A DNA stretch of 49,837 nucleotides, from NCBI GenBank assembly GCA_030523275.1, contig JAUNIX010000003.1:17615-67451 (forward strand), written 5' to 3'. The number at the start of each line of letters is the position of its first letter. Position 1 is the first letter of the stretch. Positions 42,691 through 49,837 of this stretch are shown piece after piece. Position numbers and translations under genes: made by a program. The stretch is from Lachnospiraceae bacterium. Lineage in GTDB: Bacteria; Bacillota; Clostridia; Lachnospirales; Lachnospiraceae. Under the pieces are notes generated by a model. The model ran no database searches. It was given only the letters and a program-made list of their open reading frames with translations, and had not been told where the DNA came from.

Positions 42691-42698
42691 GAGTGAAT

Positions 42699-43115
42699 AT
42701 GAAAATAACAATCAAAAAAGAAGATTATGACGGTATCGTTTCCCATGCGAAGGAGCATCTTCCAGAAGAAGCATGTGGCTTAATCGCGGGTACGGTGGAC
42801 GAAGGAAAGAAAAGCATTGAAAAAGTTTATTTTCTGACCAATATCGATCATTCCAGAGAACATTTTACTTTGGATCCGAAAGAACAGTTGGCAGCAATTA
42901 AAGATATGCGCAGTCTCGGATATGTGCCGCTTGGAAATTGGCATTCCCATCCGGAGTCGCCATCCAGGCCGTCTGAAGAAGATAAAAGACTGGCCTATGA
43001 TAGCAGTGCAAGTTATCTGATTTTATCACTGATGGCAGAGGATCCAGTGTTGAATTCTTTTCATATTGAGGATAATACGGTGGAAAAAGAGGACCTTTTG
43101 GTTAAAAAATTATAG
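42699..43115 (+). CDS. hcyD: JAMM/M67 carrier-processing protease
   Basis: A 138-aa metalloprotease. The zinc motif is GNWHSHPESPSRPSEED (His-x-His-x10-Asp) with the upstream catalytic Glu in PEEACGLIAG. In homologous systems it removes residues after Gly-Gly of the carrier or cleaves the product from it. Here the predicted target is the Arg after GGG in the carrier at 41678. ATG 42699 is used, 8 nt after the E1 stop, rather than GTG 42693. Confidence 0.85.
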   Translation: MKITIKKEDYDGIVSHAKEHLPEEACGLIAGTVDEGKKSIEKVYFLTNIDHSREHFTLDPKEQLAAIKDMRSLGYVPLGNWHSHPESPSRPSEEDKRLAYDSSASYLILSLMAEDPVLNSFHIEDNTVEKEDLLVKKL

Positions 43116-43138
43116 TTATAGTGTATGTCTGACTGAAT

Positions 43139-43177
43139 AAAACATCTATTACCAGTATGAGTAATAGGTGTTTTTTT
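43139..43177 (+). terminator. Terminator of the homocysteine unit
   Basis: AACATCTATTAC pairs with GTAATAGGTGTT (one G-U) around CAGTATGA, followed by seven T. It separates this unit from the sulfate unit. Confidence 0.92.
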
Positions 43178-43189
43178 AAAATTTAGCAC

Positions 43190-43218
43190 TTGACAACTGG
43201 AACATTCTATCGTAGAAT
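43190..43218 (+). promoter_or_regulatory. Promoter of the sulfate assimilation unit
   Basis: TTGACA (43190-43195), 17 bp, TAGAAT (43213-43218). The CCTAT-type operator of the other two sulfur promoters is not seen here. Confidence 0.85.
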
Positions 43219-43265
43219 AACATAACATATAAAACATATCAAAAAACTAGGGATTAAAATGAGCT

Positions 43266-43320
43266 GAACTGACCGGAAAACCGGAGGTTAAGATCATAAG
43301 GATCTAAATCTCTGTTTTTA
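43266..43320 (+). promoter_or_regulatory. Attenuator leader, second copy of the 24-nt hairpin
   Basis: 43266-43289 is identical to 29929-29952 (AAC...CCGG-AAAA-CCGG...GTT). The terminator overlaps its 3' half: GAGGTTAAGATC (43284-43295) pairs with GATCTAAATCTC (43301-43312) around ATAAG, one A-A mismatch and one G-U, then TGTTTTT. The terminator stem sequence is different from the first leader, while the upstream hairpin is unchanged, so the hairpin is the conserved recognition element. Confidence 0.75.
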
Positions 43321-43343
43321 CCATGAAAGGGAGGATGAAAATC

Positions 43344-44375
43344 ATGAGAAAAAAGAAATTATTAACACTTGGAGTAATCGGAGCATTGGTGATAAGTAGT
43401 TTAATGGGGTGCGGAGCAAGTAAGAAGAGCGGATCATCAGATGATAAGAAGGTAACACTTACAAACGTTTCTTATGATCCAACTAGAGAATTGTATGAAT
43501 CTTATAATAAAATTTTCGCCAAACATTGGAAAGAGAAAGCTGGTCAAGATGTTGAGGTAACTCAGTCTCACGGAGGATCAGGAAAACAGGCATTAGAGGT
43601 CGCTAATGGTTTGGAAGCGGATGTTGTAACACTAGCTTTGGAATATGATGTCAAAGAAGTAGAAAATGCAGGATTGATTGAATCTGGATGGGAAAAAGAA
43701 TTTGATAAAGATAGCTCCCCATATACATCTACGATCGTATTCCTTGTAAGAAAAGGGAATCCAAAAAATATCAAAGACTGGGATGACTTGGTAAAGAAAG
43801 ATGTTGGGGTTATCACTCCAAATCCAAAGACATCCGGTGGAGCAAGATGGAACTACTTAGCAGCTTGGGCTTATGCTGATAAATTGTATAAAGGTGATGA
43901 AACAAAAATCAAGAAATTCATGAAGACATTATATCACAACGTATTAGTATTAGATTCCGGTGCCAGAGGAGCAACTACTTCTTTTGTAGAAAACGGACAG
44001 GGCGATGTACTTTTAGCATGGGAGAACGAAGCATTTCTTTCAGTAAAAGACCATCCGGATGACTATGAAATTGTCACACCGAGCATTAGTATTTTAGCAC
44101 AGCCATCTGTTGCCGTTGTTGATTCAGTAGTAGATGACAGAGGTACACGCGATGTTGCAACAGAGTATTTAAATTATCTGTACTCTGATGAAGCACAAAG
44201 AATTGAAGGCGAGAATTTCTATCGTCCATCCAATGAAAAGATTTTAAAAGAATTTAAAGACGTATTTGATTTAGACATTAATTTAGTTACGATTAAAGAT
44301 TTTGGCGGCTGGGATGCTGTACAGGAAAAACATTTTGCCGATGGCAAGATCTTTGATCAAATTTATGAAAAGTAA
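43344..44375 (+). CDS. sbp: Sulfate/thiosulfate-binding lipoprotein
   Basis: A 343-aa ABC solute-binding protein with signal peptide and lipobox LMGC. The mature part has [20 protein letters not shown] and [25 protein letters not shown], and [16 protein letters not shown], the signature of CysP/Sbp sulfate-binding proteins. ATG 43344 has AAAGGGAGG 9 nt upstream; ATG 43323 and 43335 are too early. Confidence 0.92.
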   Translation: MRKKKLLTLGVIGALVISSLMGCGASKKSGSSDDKKVTLTNVSYDPTRELYESYNKIFAKHWKEKAGQDVEVTQSHGGSGKQALEVANGLEADVVTLALEYDVKEVENAGLIESGWEKEFDKDSSPYTSTIVFLVRKGNPKNIKDWDDLVKKDVGVITPNPKTSGGARWNYLAAWAYADKLYKGDETKIKKFMKTLYHNVLVLDSGARGATTSFVENGQGDVLLAWENEAFLSVKDHPDDYEIVTPSISILAQPSVAVVDSVVDDRGTRDVATEYLNYLYSDEAQRIEGENFYRPSNEKILKEFKDVFDLDINLVTIKDFGGWDAVQEKHFADGKIFDQIYEK

Positions 44376-44387
44376 AGAGGAATCATT

Positions 44388-45224
44388 ATGAAACAGAAAA
44401 AGAAAAGGGTCATTCCTGGATTTGGAGTTTCGATGGGAATCACTCTTGCAATCCTAAGTTTGGTTGTGTTGATTCCGCTTGCCTCTCTGGTCGTCTTTAC
44501 CGCAGAGTCAGATATTCATGAGTTAATCAAGACGATAACCAGAGAACGCGTATTATCCAGTTTTTATGTTAGTTTTAGCACTGCATTGATTGCTTCGGTG
44601 ATCAATGCAGTTATGGGGATGATCGTTGCCTGGGTCTTAGTTCGCTATGATTTCCCAGGGAAAAGAATTATGGATGGCATGATTGAACTGCCATTTGCAC
44701 TGCCGACGGCAGTCGCAGGGATTGCTTTGACAGCTTTGACAACCGACCAAGGTTTGGTCGGAAAGTTTTTTGTCAGATTTGGTATTAAGATTGCATATAC
44801 GAGAATCGGAATCACGATTGCATTGGTATTTGTGGGAATTCCGTTTGTGGTCAGAGCAGTACAGCCAGTACTGGAAAAATTAGATTCTTCTTATGAAGAA
44901 GCAGCGATGGTATTGGGTGCAGGACATTTTCGGATTTTTTGGAAGATTATTTTTCCAGAAGTTGTACCAGCATTGTTTACCGGTGCGGGGTTAGCATTTG
45001 GAAGATGCATTGGTGAATATGGAAGCGTTGTATTTATTGCTGGCAATAAGCCGTATTATACAGAAATCGCACCACTGATCATCATGTCAGAATTACAGGA
45101 ATACGATTATGCGAGTGCTTCCGCGATCGCACTTGTGATGTTAGTCGCTTCGTTTTTCATTTTATTCTTAGTTTCTTTCATGCAGGCTAGGAACAATCGA
45201 ATTATCAAAGGAGGAAATGCGTAA
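44388..45224 (+). CDS. cysT: Sulfate ABC transporter permease CysT
   Basis: A 278-aa permease with six hydrophobic segments. The EAA loop is EEAAMVLGAGHFRIFWKIIFPEVVPAL and the ELPFALPTAVAGIALTAL stretch is typical of CysT/CysU. It overlaps the start of cysW by one base (TAATG). Confidence 0.92.
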   Translation: MKQKKKRVIPGFGVSMGITLAILSLVVLIPLASLVVFTAESDIHELIKTITRERVLSSFYVSFSTALIASVINAVMGMIVAWVLVRYDFPGKRIMDGMIELPFALPTAVAGIALTALTTDQGLVGKFFVRFGIKIAYTRIGITIALVFVGIPFVVRAVQPVLEKLDSSYEEAAMVLGAGHFRIFWKIIFPEVVPALFTGAGLAFGRCIGEYGSVVFIAGNKPYYTEIAPLIIMSELQEYDYASASAIALVMLVASFFILFLVSFMQARNNRIIKGGNA

Positions 45225-46045
45225 TGAACAAAAAGAATACAAAGCCAGATTACATAAAATGGCTCTTAATCGGCATCAGTGTCTTGTTTCTTGGCGTTAT
45301 GCTTCTCCTTCCATTATATATTGTAATTGCAGAATCACTGAGAAGTGGCTGGGAACTATATGTAGAGTCGATTACGGATGAATATACAATAAAAGCCTTG
45401 TTCCTGACAATTAAAGCCACGATTGCAGCGGTTGCAGTGAATACCATTTTTGGATTATTTGCAGCCTGGGCAATCACAAAATTCCATTTTAGCGGGAAAA
45501 AGGTTTTGATGACATTGATTGATATTCCGGTAACTGTTTCGCCGATCATTGCTGGTTTGATCTATGTTTTATTGTTTGGAAGACAGAGTTTTCTGTATCC
45601 ATATCTTCAGAGTATGGATATCAAAATTGTTTTCGCAGTGCCAGGGGTAATCTTGGCGACCATCTTTGTCACATTCCCGTTTGTTTCGAGAGAGCTGATT
45701 CCTGTTTTAGAGGCGCAGGGAACCGACGAAGAGGAAGCGGCAGCTTTAATGGGAGCCGGCGGTTGGACTATTTTTCGAAAAATTACGTTCCCACACATTA
45801 AATGGGCATTTTTATACGGTGTTGTACTATGTACGGCAAGAGCAATGGGAGAATTTGGAGCAGTATCCGTATTATCAGGACATTTAAGAGGAAAGACAAA
45901 TACACTTCCTTTACACATCGAGATTTTATTTAATGAATTTCAGTATGTTCCGGCATTTGCGGTTTCTTCTATATTAGTCATGATGGCAATTTTAATTTTG
46001 ATCATACGCAGTGTGTTGGAATATAAGGGGAAAAGGGAGGCTTAA
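45224..46045 (+). CDS. cysW: Sulfate ABC transporter permease CysW
   Basis: A 273-aa permease, partner of CysT. EEEAAALMGAGGWTIFRKITFPHIKW is the EAA loop; DIPVTVSPIIAGLIYVLLFG and RAMGEFGAVSVLSGHLRGKTNTLPLHIE are CysW signatures. Translationally coupled to cysT. Confidence 0.92.
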   Translation: MNKKNTKPDYIKWLLIGISVLFLGVMLLLPLYIVIAESLRSGWELYVESITDEYTIKALFLTIKATIAAVAVNTIFGLFAAWAITKFHFSGKKVLMTLIDIPVTVSPIIAGLIYVLLFGRQSFLYPYLQSMDIKIVFAVPGVILATIFVTFPFVSRELIPVLEAQGTDEEEAAALMGAGGWTIFRKITFPHIKWAFLYGVVLCTARAMGEFGAVSVLSGHLRGKTNTLPLHIEILFNEFQYVPAFAVSSILVMMAILILIIRSVLEYKGKREA

Positions 46046-46048
46046 ATC

Positions 46049-47107
46049 ATGTATGTGGAATTAAGAGATATTAATAAAACATTTGGAAATTATAAAGCAT
46101 CAGATCATATCAATTTCGGTATTGAAAAAGGAAAATTAATCGGATTATTAGGACCTAGTGGAAGCGGGAAAACGACTATTTTGAGAATGATTGCCGGATT
46201 GGAAACTCCAGACAGTGGAGATATTATCATCGATGGAGAGGTCATGAATGATATTCCGGCAAGTAAGCGTGGAATTGGTTTTGTATTTCAGAACTATGCA
46301 TTATTTCGATATATGACAGTCGAGGAAAATATTGCATTCGGTTTAAAAATCCAAAAAGTAAATAAGAAAAAGATAAAAGAACGAGTGGATGAGTTGGTAG
46401 AACTGATTGGTTTAAAAGGTTTAGAAAAACGTTATCCGAGTCAGTTGTCAGGAGGACAGAGACAAAGAGTTGCCTTTGCCAGAGCGCTAGCACCGAATCC
46501 ACATTTATTATTGCTTGATGAACCATTTGCAGCAATTGATGCGAAGGTTCGCCAGGAACTTCGAAGCTGGTTAAAAGATATGATCGAAAAACTGGGAATT
46601 ACAAGTATTTTTGTAACCCATGATCAGGAAGAAGCAATCGAAGTCGCAGATGAGATTATTATTACAAATCAGGGAAAAATTGAACAGATCGGGACACCGT
46701 TAGATATTTATCAAAATCCTAAGACCGCATTTACGGCATCTTTCTTTGGTCAGATTGCAAAAGTGAAGGATTATCAGGTATTCCATCAGTTTGAAGAATT
46801 ACCGAAGGTGGAACATGCAATTGTCCGTCCGGAGTTTGTAAATATTAAAAAGAAAAATGAGACACAAAAATTTAAAAAATCTGCATCGGAGGGTGTTGTT
46901 ACAAGAATTGGTTTTCGAGGAGATCATATCGAAATCCTGGTAGATGTGAATGGGGAGACATTGATTGCCAGCAGAGGTCTTGAGGAAGAACCGGTTGTGG
47001 TTGGCGAAAAAGTGAATGTATTTCTATATAAACTTTTTGTCAATATTGATGGAAAAGCACAACTTCTGGAAAATAAAGCATTAAAAGAGGAATCTGTTTT
47101 CATTTAA
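46049..47107 (+). CDS. cysA: Sulfate ABC transporter ATPase CysA
   Basis: A 352-aa ATPase: Walker A GPSGSGKTT, Q-loop FVFQNYALFRYMT, signature LSGGQRQR, Walker B LLLLDEP and HDQEEA switch. The C-terminal ~110 residues form the TOBE-type regulatory part. It starts 4 nt after cysW. It completes a sulfate/thiosulfate importer with the three preceding genes. Confidence 0.92.
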   Translation: MYVELRDINKTFGNYKASDHINFGIEKGKLIGLLGPSGSGKTTILRMIAGLETPDSGDIIIDGEVMNDIPASKRGIGFVFQNYALFRYMTVEENIAFGLKIQKVNKKKIKERVDELVELIGLKGLEKRYPSQLSGGQRQRVAFARALAPNPHLLLLDEPFAAIDAKVRQELRSWLKDMIEKLGITSIFVTHDQEEAIEVADEIIITNQGKIEQIGTPLDIYQNPKTAFTASFFGQIAKVKDYQVFHQFEELPKVEHAIVRPEFVNIKKKNETQKFKKSASEGVVTRIGFRGDHIEILVDVNGETLIASRGLEEEPVVVGEKVNVFLYKLFVNIDGKAQLLENKALKEESVFI

Positions 47108-47125
47108 GGAAGAAAGGATAATGAT

Positions 47126-48820
47126 ATGATAACTCAGAAAATAACAACAGATGTATTAATTGTGGGAGGAGGAACTGCCGGATGCTTTGCTGCGATTACA
47201 CTGGGAAGAAACAGCAATCTGAAGGTTGTAATTGCAGAAAAAGCAAATATAAAACGAAGTGGGTGTTTAGCCGCTGGTGTGAATGCAATCAATGCATATA
47301 TCACCGAGGGCAGAACACCAAATGACTATGTAGAATACGCAAAAAAAGATGCCGATGAAATTGTGCGGGAAGACTTACTTTTGACTATGTCAGAGAGACT
47401 CAATCATGTAACAGAAGAAATGGAAGATTTAGGGCTTGTCATTTTAAAAGACGAAGACGGTAAGTATGTGACCCGCGGAAATCGTAATATTAAGATTAAT
47501 GGAGAAAATATTAAGCCAATCCTAGCAAAAGCGACTGAGGAACAGGAAAATATTACGATTCTAAATCACGTAAACATCACAGATTATAAAGTCAGTGATG
47601 GAAAAGACAAAAAAGTGATTGGAGCGTATGGTTTTCATGTCGATGAAGAGATTTTTTATGACATAGATGCGAAAGCCGTCATCTGTGCTTCCGGTGGTGC
47701 AGCCGGTTTATATCGACCGAATAACTCTGGATTTTCCAGACATAAAATGTGGTATCCGCCATTTAACACGGGAGCTGGTTATGCGATGGGAATCCTTGCG
47801 GGAGCGGAAATGACCACTTTCGAGATGCGCTTCATTGCTTTGCGCTGTAAAGATACGATTGCCCCAACGGGAACAATCGCTCAGGGCGTTCATGCCAAAC
47901 AGATTAATGGTCATGGAGAAGTGTATGAGGAACGTTATGGTCTTACAACCTCACAGAGAGTTTATGGAACAGTCATGGAGAATCTTAGCGGAAGAGGACC
48001 TTGTTATTTGCAGACAGAAATGATTAGCAAAGAACAGGAACAAGATTTATATAAAGCTTATTTAAATATGGCTCCAAGCCAGACTTTAAAATGGATTGAA
48101 TCTGGAAAAGGTCCATCTGAGGAAAATGTAGAAATTGAGGGAACAGAACCATATATTGTCGGTGGACATACGGCAAGTGGTTACTGGGTTGACACAAAGA
48201 GACAGACGACATTGAAGGGATTATTTGCGGCAGGAGATGTGGCGGGAGGATGTCCACAAAAATATGTAACCGGAGCACTCGCAGAAGGTGAGATTGCTGC
48301 CGAAGCAGTCATTGACTATATCCTTACTTATGATGTTCAAGAAAAAGCCAGTGTCAGTGCAGAAAAGAAAAAAGAGGAATATGAGCATTATTTTTTGAAT
48401 CCATCGTTTCGATTTACAACCGAACAGCTAGAAGAAGCGATGCAAAAGATCATGGATCAATATGCAGGCGGGATTTCCAGCAATTATCAGTTTAATGAAG
48501 AAAAGTTAAAAAAGGCCTCTGAAAAAATTGCCAGTCTCTCAAAACTTTGTGATCAGCTAAAAGCAGAAGATATGGATGATCTGTTAAGGATCTATGAGTT
48601 GCGGGAACGTCTGGTCGTATGTCTGGTTGTGATCGCACATTTAAATGCAAGAAAAGAGACTCGTTGGGATGGTTTTTCCAGATTTATGGATTATCCACAG
48701 AAGTCAGATCAATGGCTAAAATATGTCAATTCAAAAATGGTAGATGGGAAAATCGAAATCCTTAACCGTGAACTTGTAACAGGAGGAAAACAATATGAGC
48801 ATTCAAATCTTGAAAAATAG
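47126..48820 (+). CDS. aprA: Adenylylsulfate reductase alpha subunit (AprA-like)
   Basis: A 564-aa flavoprotein. FAD loop VGGGTAGCFAA (~13-23), SGCLAAGVNAINAYI and GGHTASGYWVD are conserved in AprA. It reduces APS to sulfite and AMP. It is ~100 residues shorter than AprA of sulfate reducers. No CysH or CysC is seen here, so the cell seems to use an Apr-type enzyme for assimilation. The last 26 bases overlap aprB, so the two are coupled. Confidence 0.87.
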   Translation: MITQKITTDVLIVGGGTAGCFAAITLGRNSNLKVVIAEKANIKRSGCLAAGVNAINAYITEGRTPNDYVEYAKKDADEIVREDLLLTMSERLNHVTEEMEDLGLVILKDEDGKYVTRGNRNIKINGENIKPILAKATEEQENITILNHVNITDYKVSDGKDKKVIGAYGFHVDEEIFYDIDAKAVICASGGAAGLYRPNNSGFSRHKMWYPPFNTGAGYAMGILAGAEMTTFEMRFIALRCKDTIAPTGTIAQGVHAKQINGHGEVYEERYGLTTSQRVYGTVMENLSGRGPCYLQTEMISKEQEQDLYKAYLNMAPSQTLKWIESGKGPSEENVEIEGTEPYIVGGHTASGYWVDTKRQTTLKGLFAAGDVAGGCPQKYVTGALAEGEIAAEAVIDYILTYDVQEKASVSAEKKKEEYEHYFLNPSFRFTTEQLEEAMQKIMDQYAGGISSNYQFNEEKLKKASEKIASLSKLCDQLKAEDMDDLLRIYELRERLVVCLVVIAHLNARKETRWDGFSRFMDYPQKSDQWLKYVNSKMVDGKIEILNRELVTGGKQYEHSNLEK

Positions 48821-49109
48821 CTGTGTTGGATGCGGGAAGTGTATTGAGGCATGCCCAGGAAATCTAATCAAAAAAGATAAAGAAGGAAAAGCTTATATCC
48901 GTCATGAAAAAGATTGTTGGGGATGCACTTCCTGTGTAAAAGAATGTATGGTCCATGCGATTGAATTTTATCTCGGGGCAGATGTTGGGGGAGCGGGAAG
49001 TACGCTCACCGTTGAAAAAAAGGGTGATTTGAATCTTTGGAAGATAAAAGATGTCAATGGAATTGTACGTACCATAGAAGTGAACCAAAAAGACGCGAAT
49101 AAATATTGA
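48795..49109 (+). CDS. aprB: Adenylylsulfate reductase beta subunit (AprB-like ferredoxin)
   Basis: A 104-aa two-cluster ferredoxin (C10, C13, C16, C20 and C41, C44, C47, C51), with [17 protein letters not shown] and a short C-terminal strand region as in AprB. It is shorter than AprB of sulfate reducers, lacking the long tail that wraps AprA. AGGAGG precedes the ATG inside the end of aprA. It feeds electrons to the FAD of AprA. Confidence 0.85.
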   Translation: MSIQILKNSCVGCGKCIEACPGNLIKKDKEGKAYIRHEKDCWGCTSCVKECMVHAIEFYLGADVGGAGSTLTVEKKGDLNLWKIKDVNGIVRTIEVNQKDANKY

Positions 49110-49126
49110 AACAGGAGGAAAGTGAA

Positions 49127-49837
49127 ATGGGAAATTTATCACATCTTGATGAACTGGAAGCGGAGGCAATTTATATCATTCGAGAAGTAGCAGCAGAGTG
49201 CGAAAACCCGGTGATGCTTTATTCAATAGGAAAAGACAGTTCCGTTATGTTGCATTTGGCATTAAAGGCATTTTATCCGGAGAAACCGCCATTTCCATTT
49301 CTTCATGTAGATACAACATGGAAATTTAAAGAAATGATCGAATTCCGCGATCGTATCGCAAAAGAATTGGGAATTCAAATGTTAGTGTATAGTAATCAGG
49401 AAGGAATCGATGTCGGTATTAATCCGTTTGATCATGGTTCTGCCTATACAGACATCATGAAGACACAGGCATTAAAACAGGCATTGAATCAATACCAGTT
49501 TACGGCAGCATTCGGTGGAGGACGCCGAGATGAAGAAAAGGCAAGAGCCAAAGAAAGAATCTTCTCATTCCGTAATGCTTCCCATGCATGGGATCCAAAG
49601 AATCAACGACCAGAAATGTGGAAATTGTACAATACAAAAATCAATAAGGGAGAAAGTATTCGTGTCTTTCCAATTTCAAACTGGACAGAGAAAGATATTT
49701 GGCAATATATTCGAAGAGAAAAGATAGAAATTGTACCATTATACTTTGCAAAAGAAAGACCTGTCGTTTATCGTGATGGTAATATCATTATGGTGGATGA
49801 TGATCGATTAAAATTAAGAGAAGGCGAAGAAATTCAA
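49127..49837 (+). CDS. cysD: Sulfate adenylyltransferase subunit 2 (3' partial)
   Basis: The first 237 residues of CysD, cut by the window end. It has [13 protein letters not shown] (PP-loop SGGKDS-type), [39 protein letters not shown] and [14 protein letters not shown], all diagnostic of CysD. With CysN (expected next, not visible) it forms APS from sulfate and ATP, the substrate of AprAB. AGGAGG lies 11 nt before ATG 49127, 17 nt after aprB. Confidence 0.95.
   Translation, partial: MGNLSHLDELEAEAIYIIREVAAECENPVMLYSIGKDSSVMLHLALKAFYPEKPPFPFLHVDTTWKFKEMIEFRDRIAKELGIQMLVYSNQEGIDVGINPFDHGSAYTDIMKTQALKQALNQYQFTAAFGGGRRDEEKARAKERIFSFRNASHAWDPKNQRPEMWKLYNTKINKGESIRVFPISNWTEKDIWQYIRREKIEIVPLYFAKERPVVYRDGNIIMVDDDRLKLREGEEIQ

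Noticed and set aside
49515..49727. 70-codon frame inside the right edge
   Set aside because: It lies wholly inside cysD in another frame; the cysD reading carries all family motifs.
1..49837. CRISPR arrays, insertion sequences, prophage genes and rRNA
   Set aside because: I looked for regularly spaced repeats, transposase-like proteins, phage structural or integrase genes and rRNA segments and saw none.

Overview
The window is 49.8 kb of low-GC DNA with strong AGGAGG ribosome binding sites, TTGACA/TATAAT promoters with 17-18 bp spacers, and many U-tailed hairpin terminators. Gene content (class III aminotransferases, iron alcohol dehydrogenases, a mannose-family PTS, a glycyl radical enzyme, BspA-like repeats with Big_2 domains) suggests an anaerobic gut Firmicute, most likely a Lachnospiraceae relative of Anaerobutyricum or Anaerostipes. 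That placement is inference; no rRNA is present.

Layout. (1) 1-10 kb, accessory: the 3' part of a giant leucine-rich-repeat/Big_2 surface protein, a LURP-one-like protein, a decayed holin-like toxin peptide, an 1106-aa HD plus HSP90-type ATPase protein on the minus strand, a GNAT acetyltransferase and a small unknown protein. (2) 10-19.2 kb: two aminotransferase plus iron-alcohol-dehydrogenase pairs (one clearly 4-hydroxybutyrate dehydrogenase with a GABA-type aminotransferase), an APC amino acid permease, a cytidylate-kinase-like protein and an XRE-cupin regulator. This looks like omega-amino acid uptake, transamination and reduction of the semialdehyde. (3) 19.5-25.2 kb: a mannose-type PTS (IIA, IIB, IIC, IID) followed by a zinc dehydrogenase, a 1-phosphofructokinase/tagatose-6-phosphate kinase and a class II ketose-bisphosphate aldolase, probably a hexitol or ketose pathway. 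(4) 25.4-29.5 kb: a DUF1846 protein, a frameshifted SDR gene divergent from a TetR regulator with palindromic operators between them, and tRNA dehydratase TcdA.

(5) 29.6-49.8 kb is a 20-kb sulfur island in at least three transcription units. Unit 1: YezD-like peptide, an isethionate sulfite-lyase-type glycyl radical enzyme, its activase, a taurine aminotransferase, a TauCAB-type ABC transporter and a sulfoacetaldehyde-reductase-like alcohol dehydrogenase. The predicted flow is taurine to sulfoacetaldehyde to isethionate to acetaldehyde plus sulfite. Unit 2: O-acetylhomoserine sulfhydrylase, a short siroheme sulfite reductase, TusA-like, thioredoxin, a ThiS-like carrier, a ThiF/MoeB-like E1 and a JAMM protease. 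This matches protein-thiocarboxylate homocysteine synthesis as described for Wolinella, and would fix sulfite as organic sulfur. Unit 3: a sulfate ABC transporter, AprA/AprB-type APS reductase and CysD (cut by the window end), a second route to sulfite.

The most unusual signals are non-coding. Units 1 and 3 carry an identical 24-nt hairpin that overlaps the 5' arm of a following terminator, a candidate undescribed attenuator or riboswitch for sulfur genes. Units 1 and 2 share a likely operator just downstream of their promoters. A two-hairpin dispersed repeat sits directly after intrinsic terminators at five places and shows compensatory stem changes.
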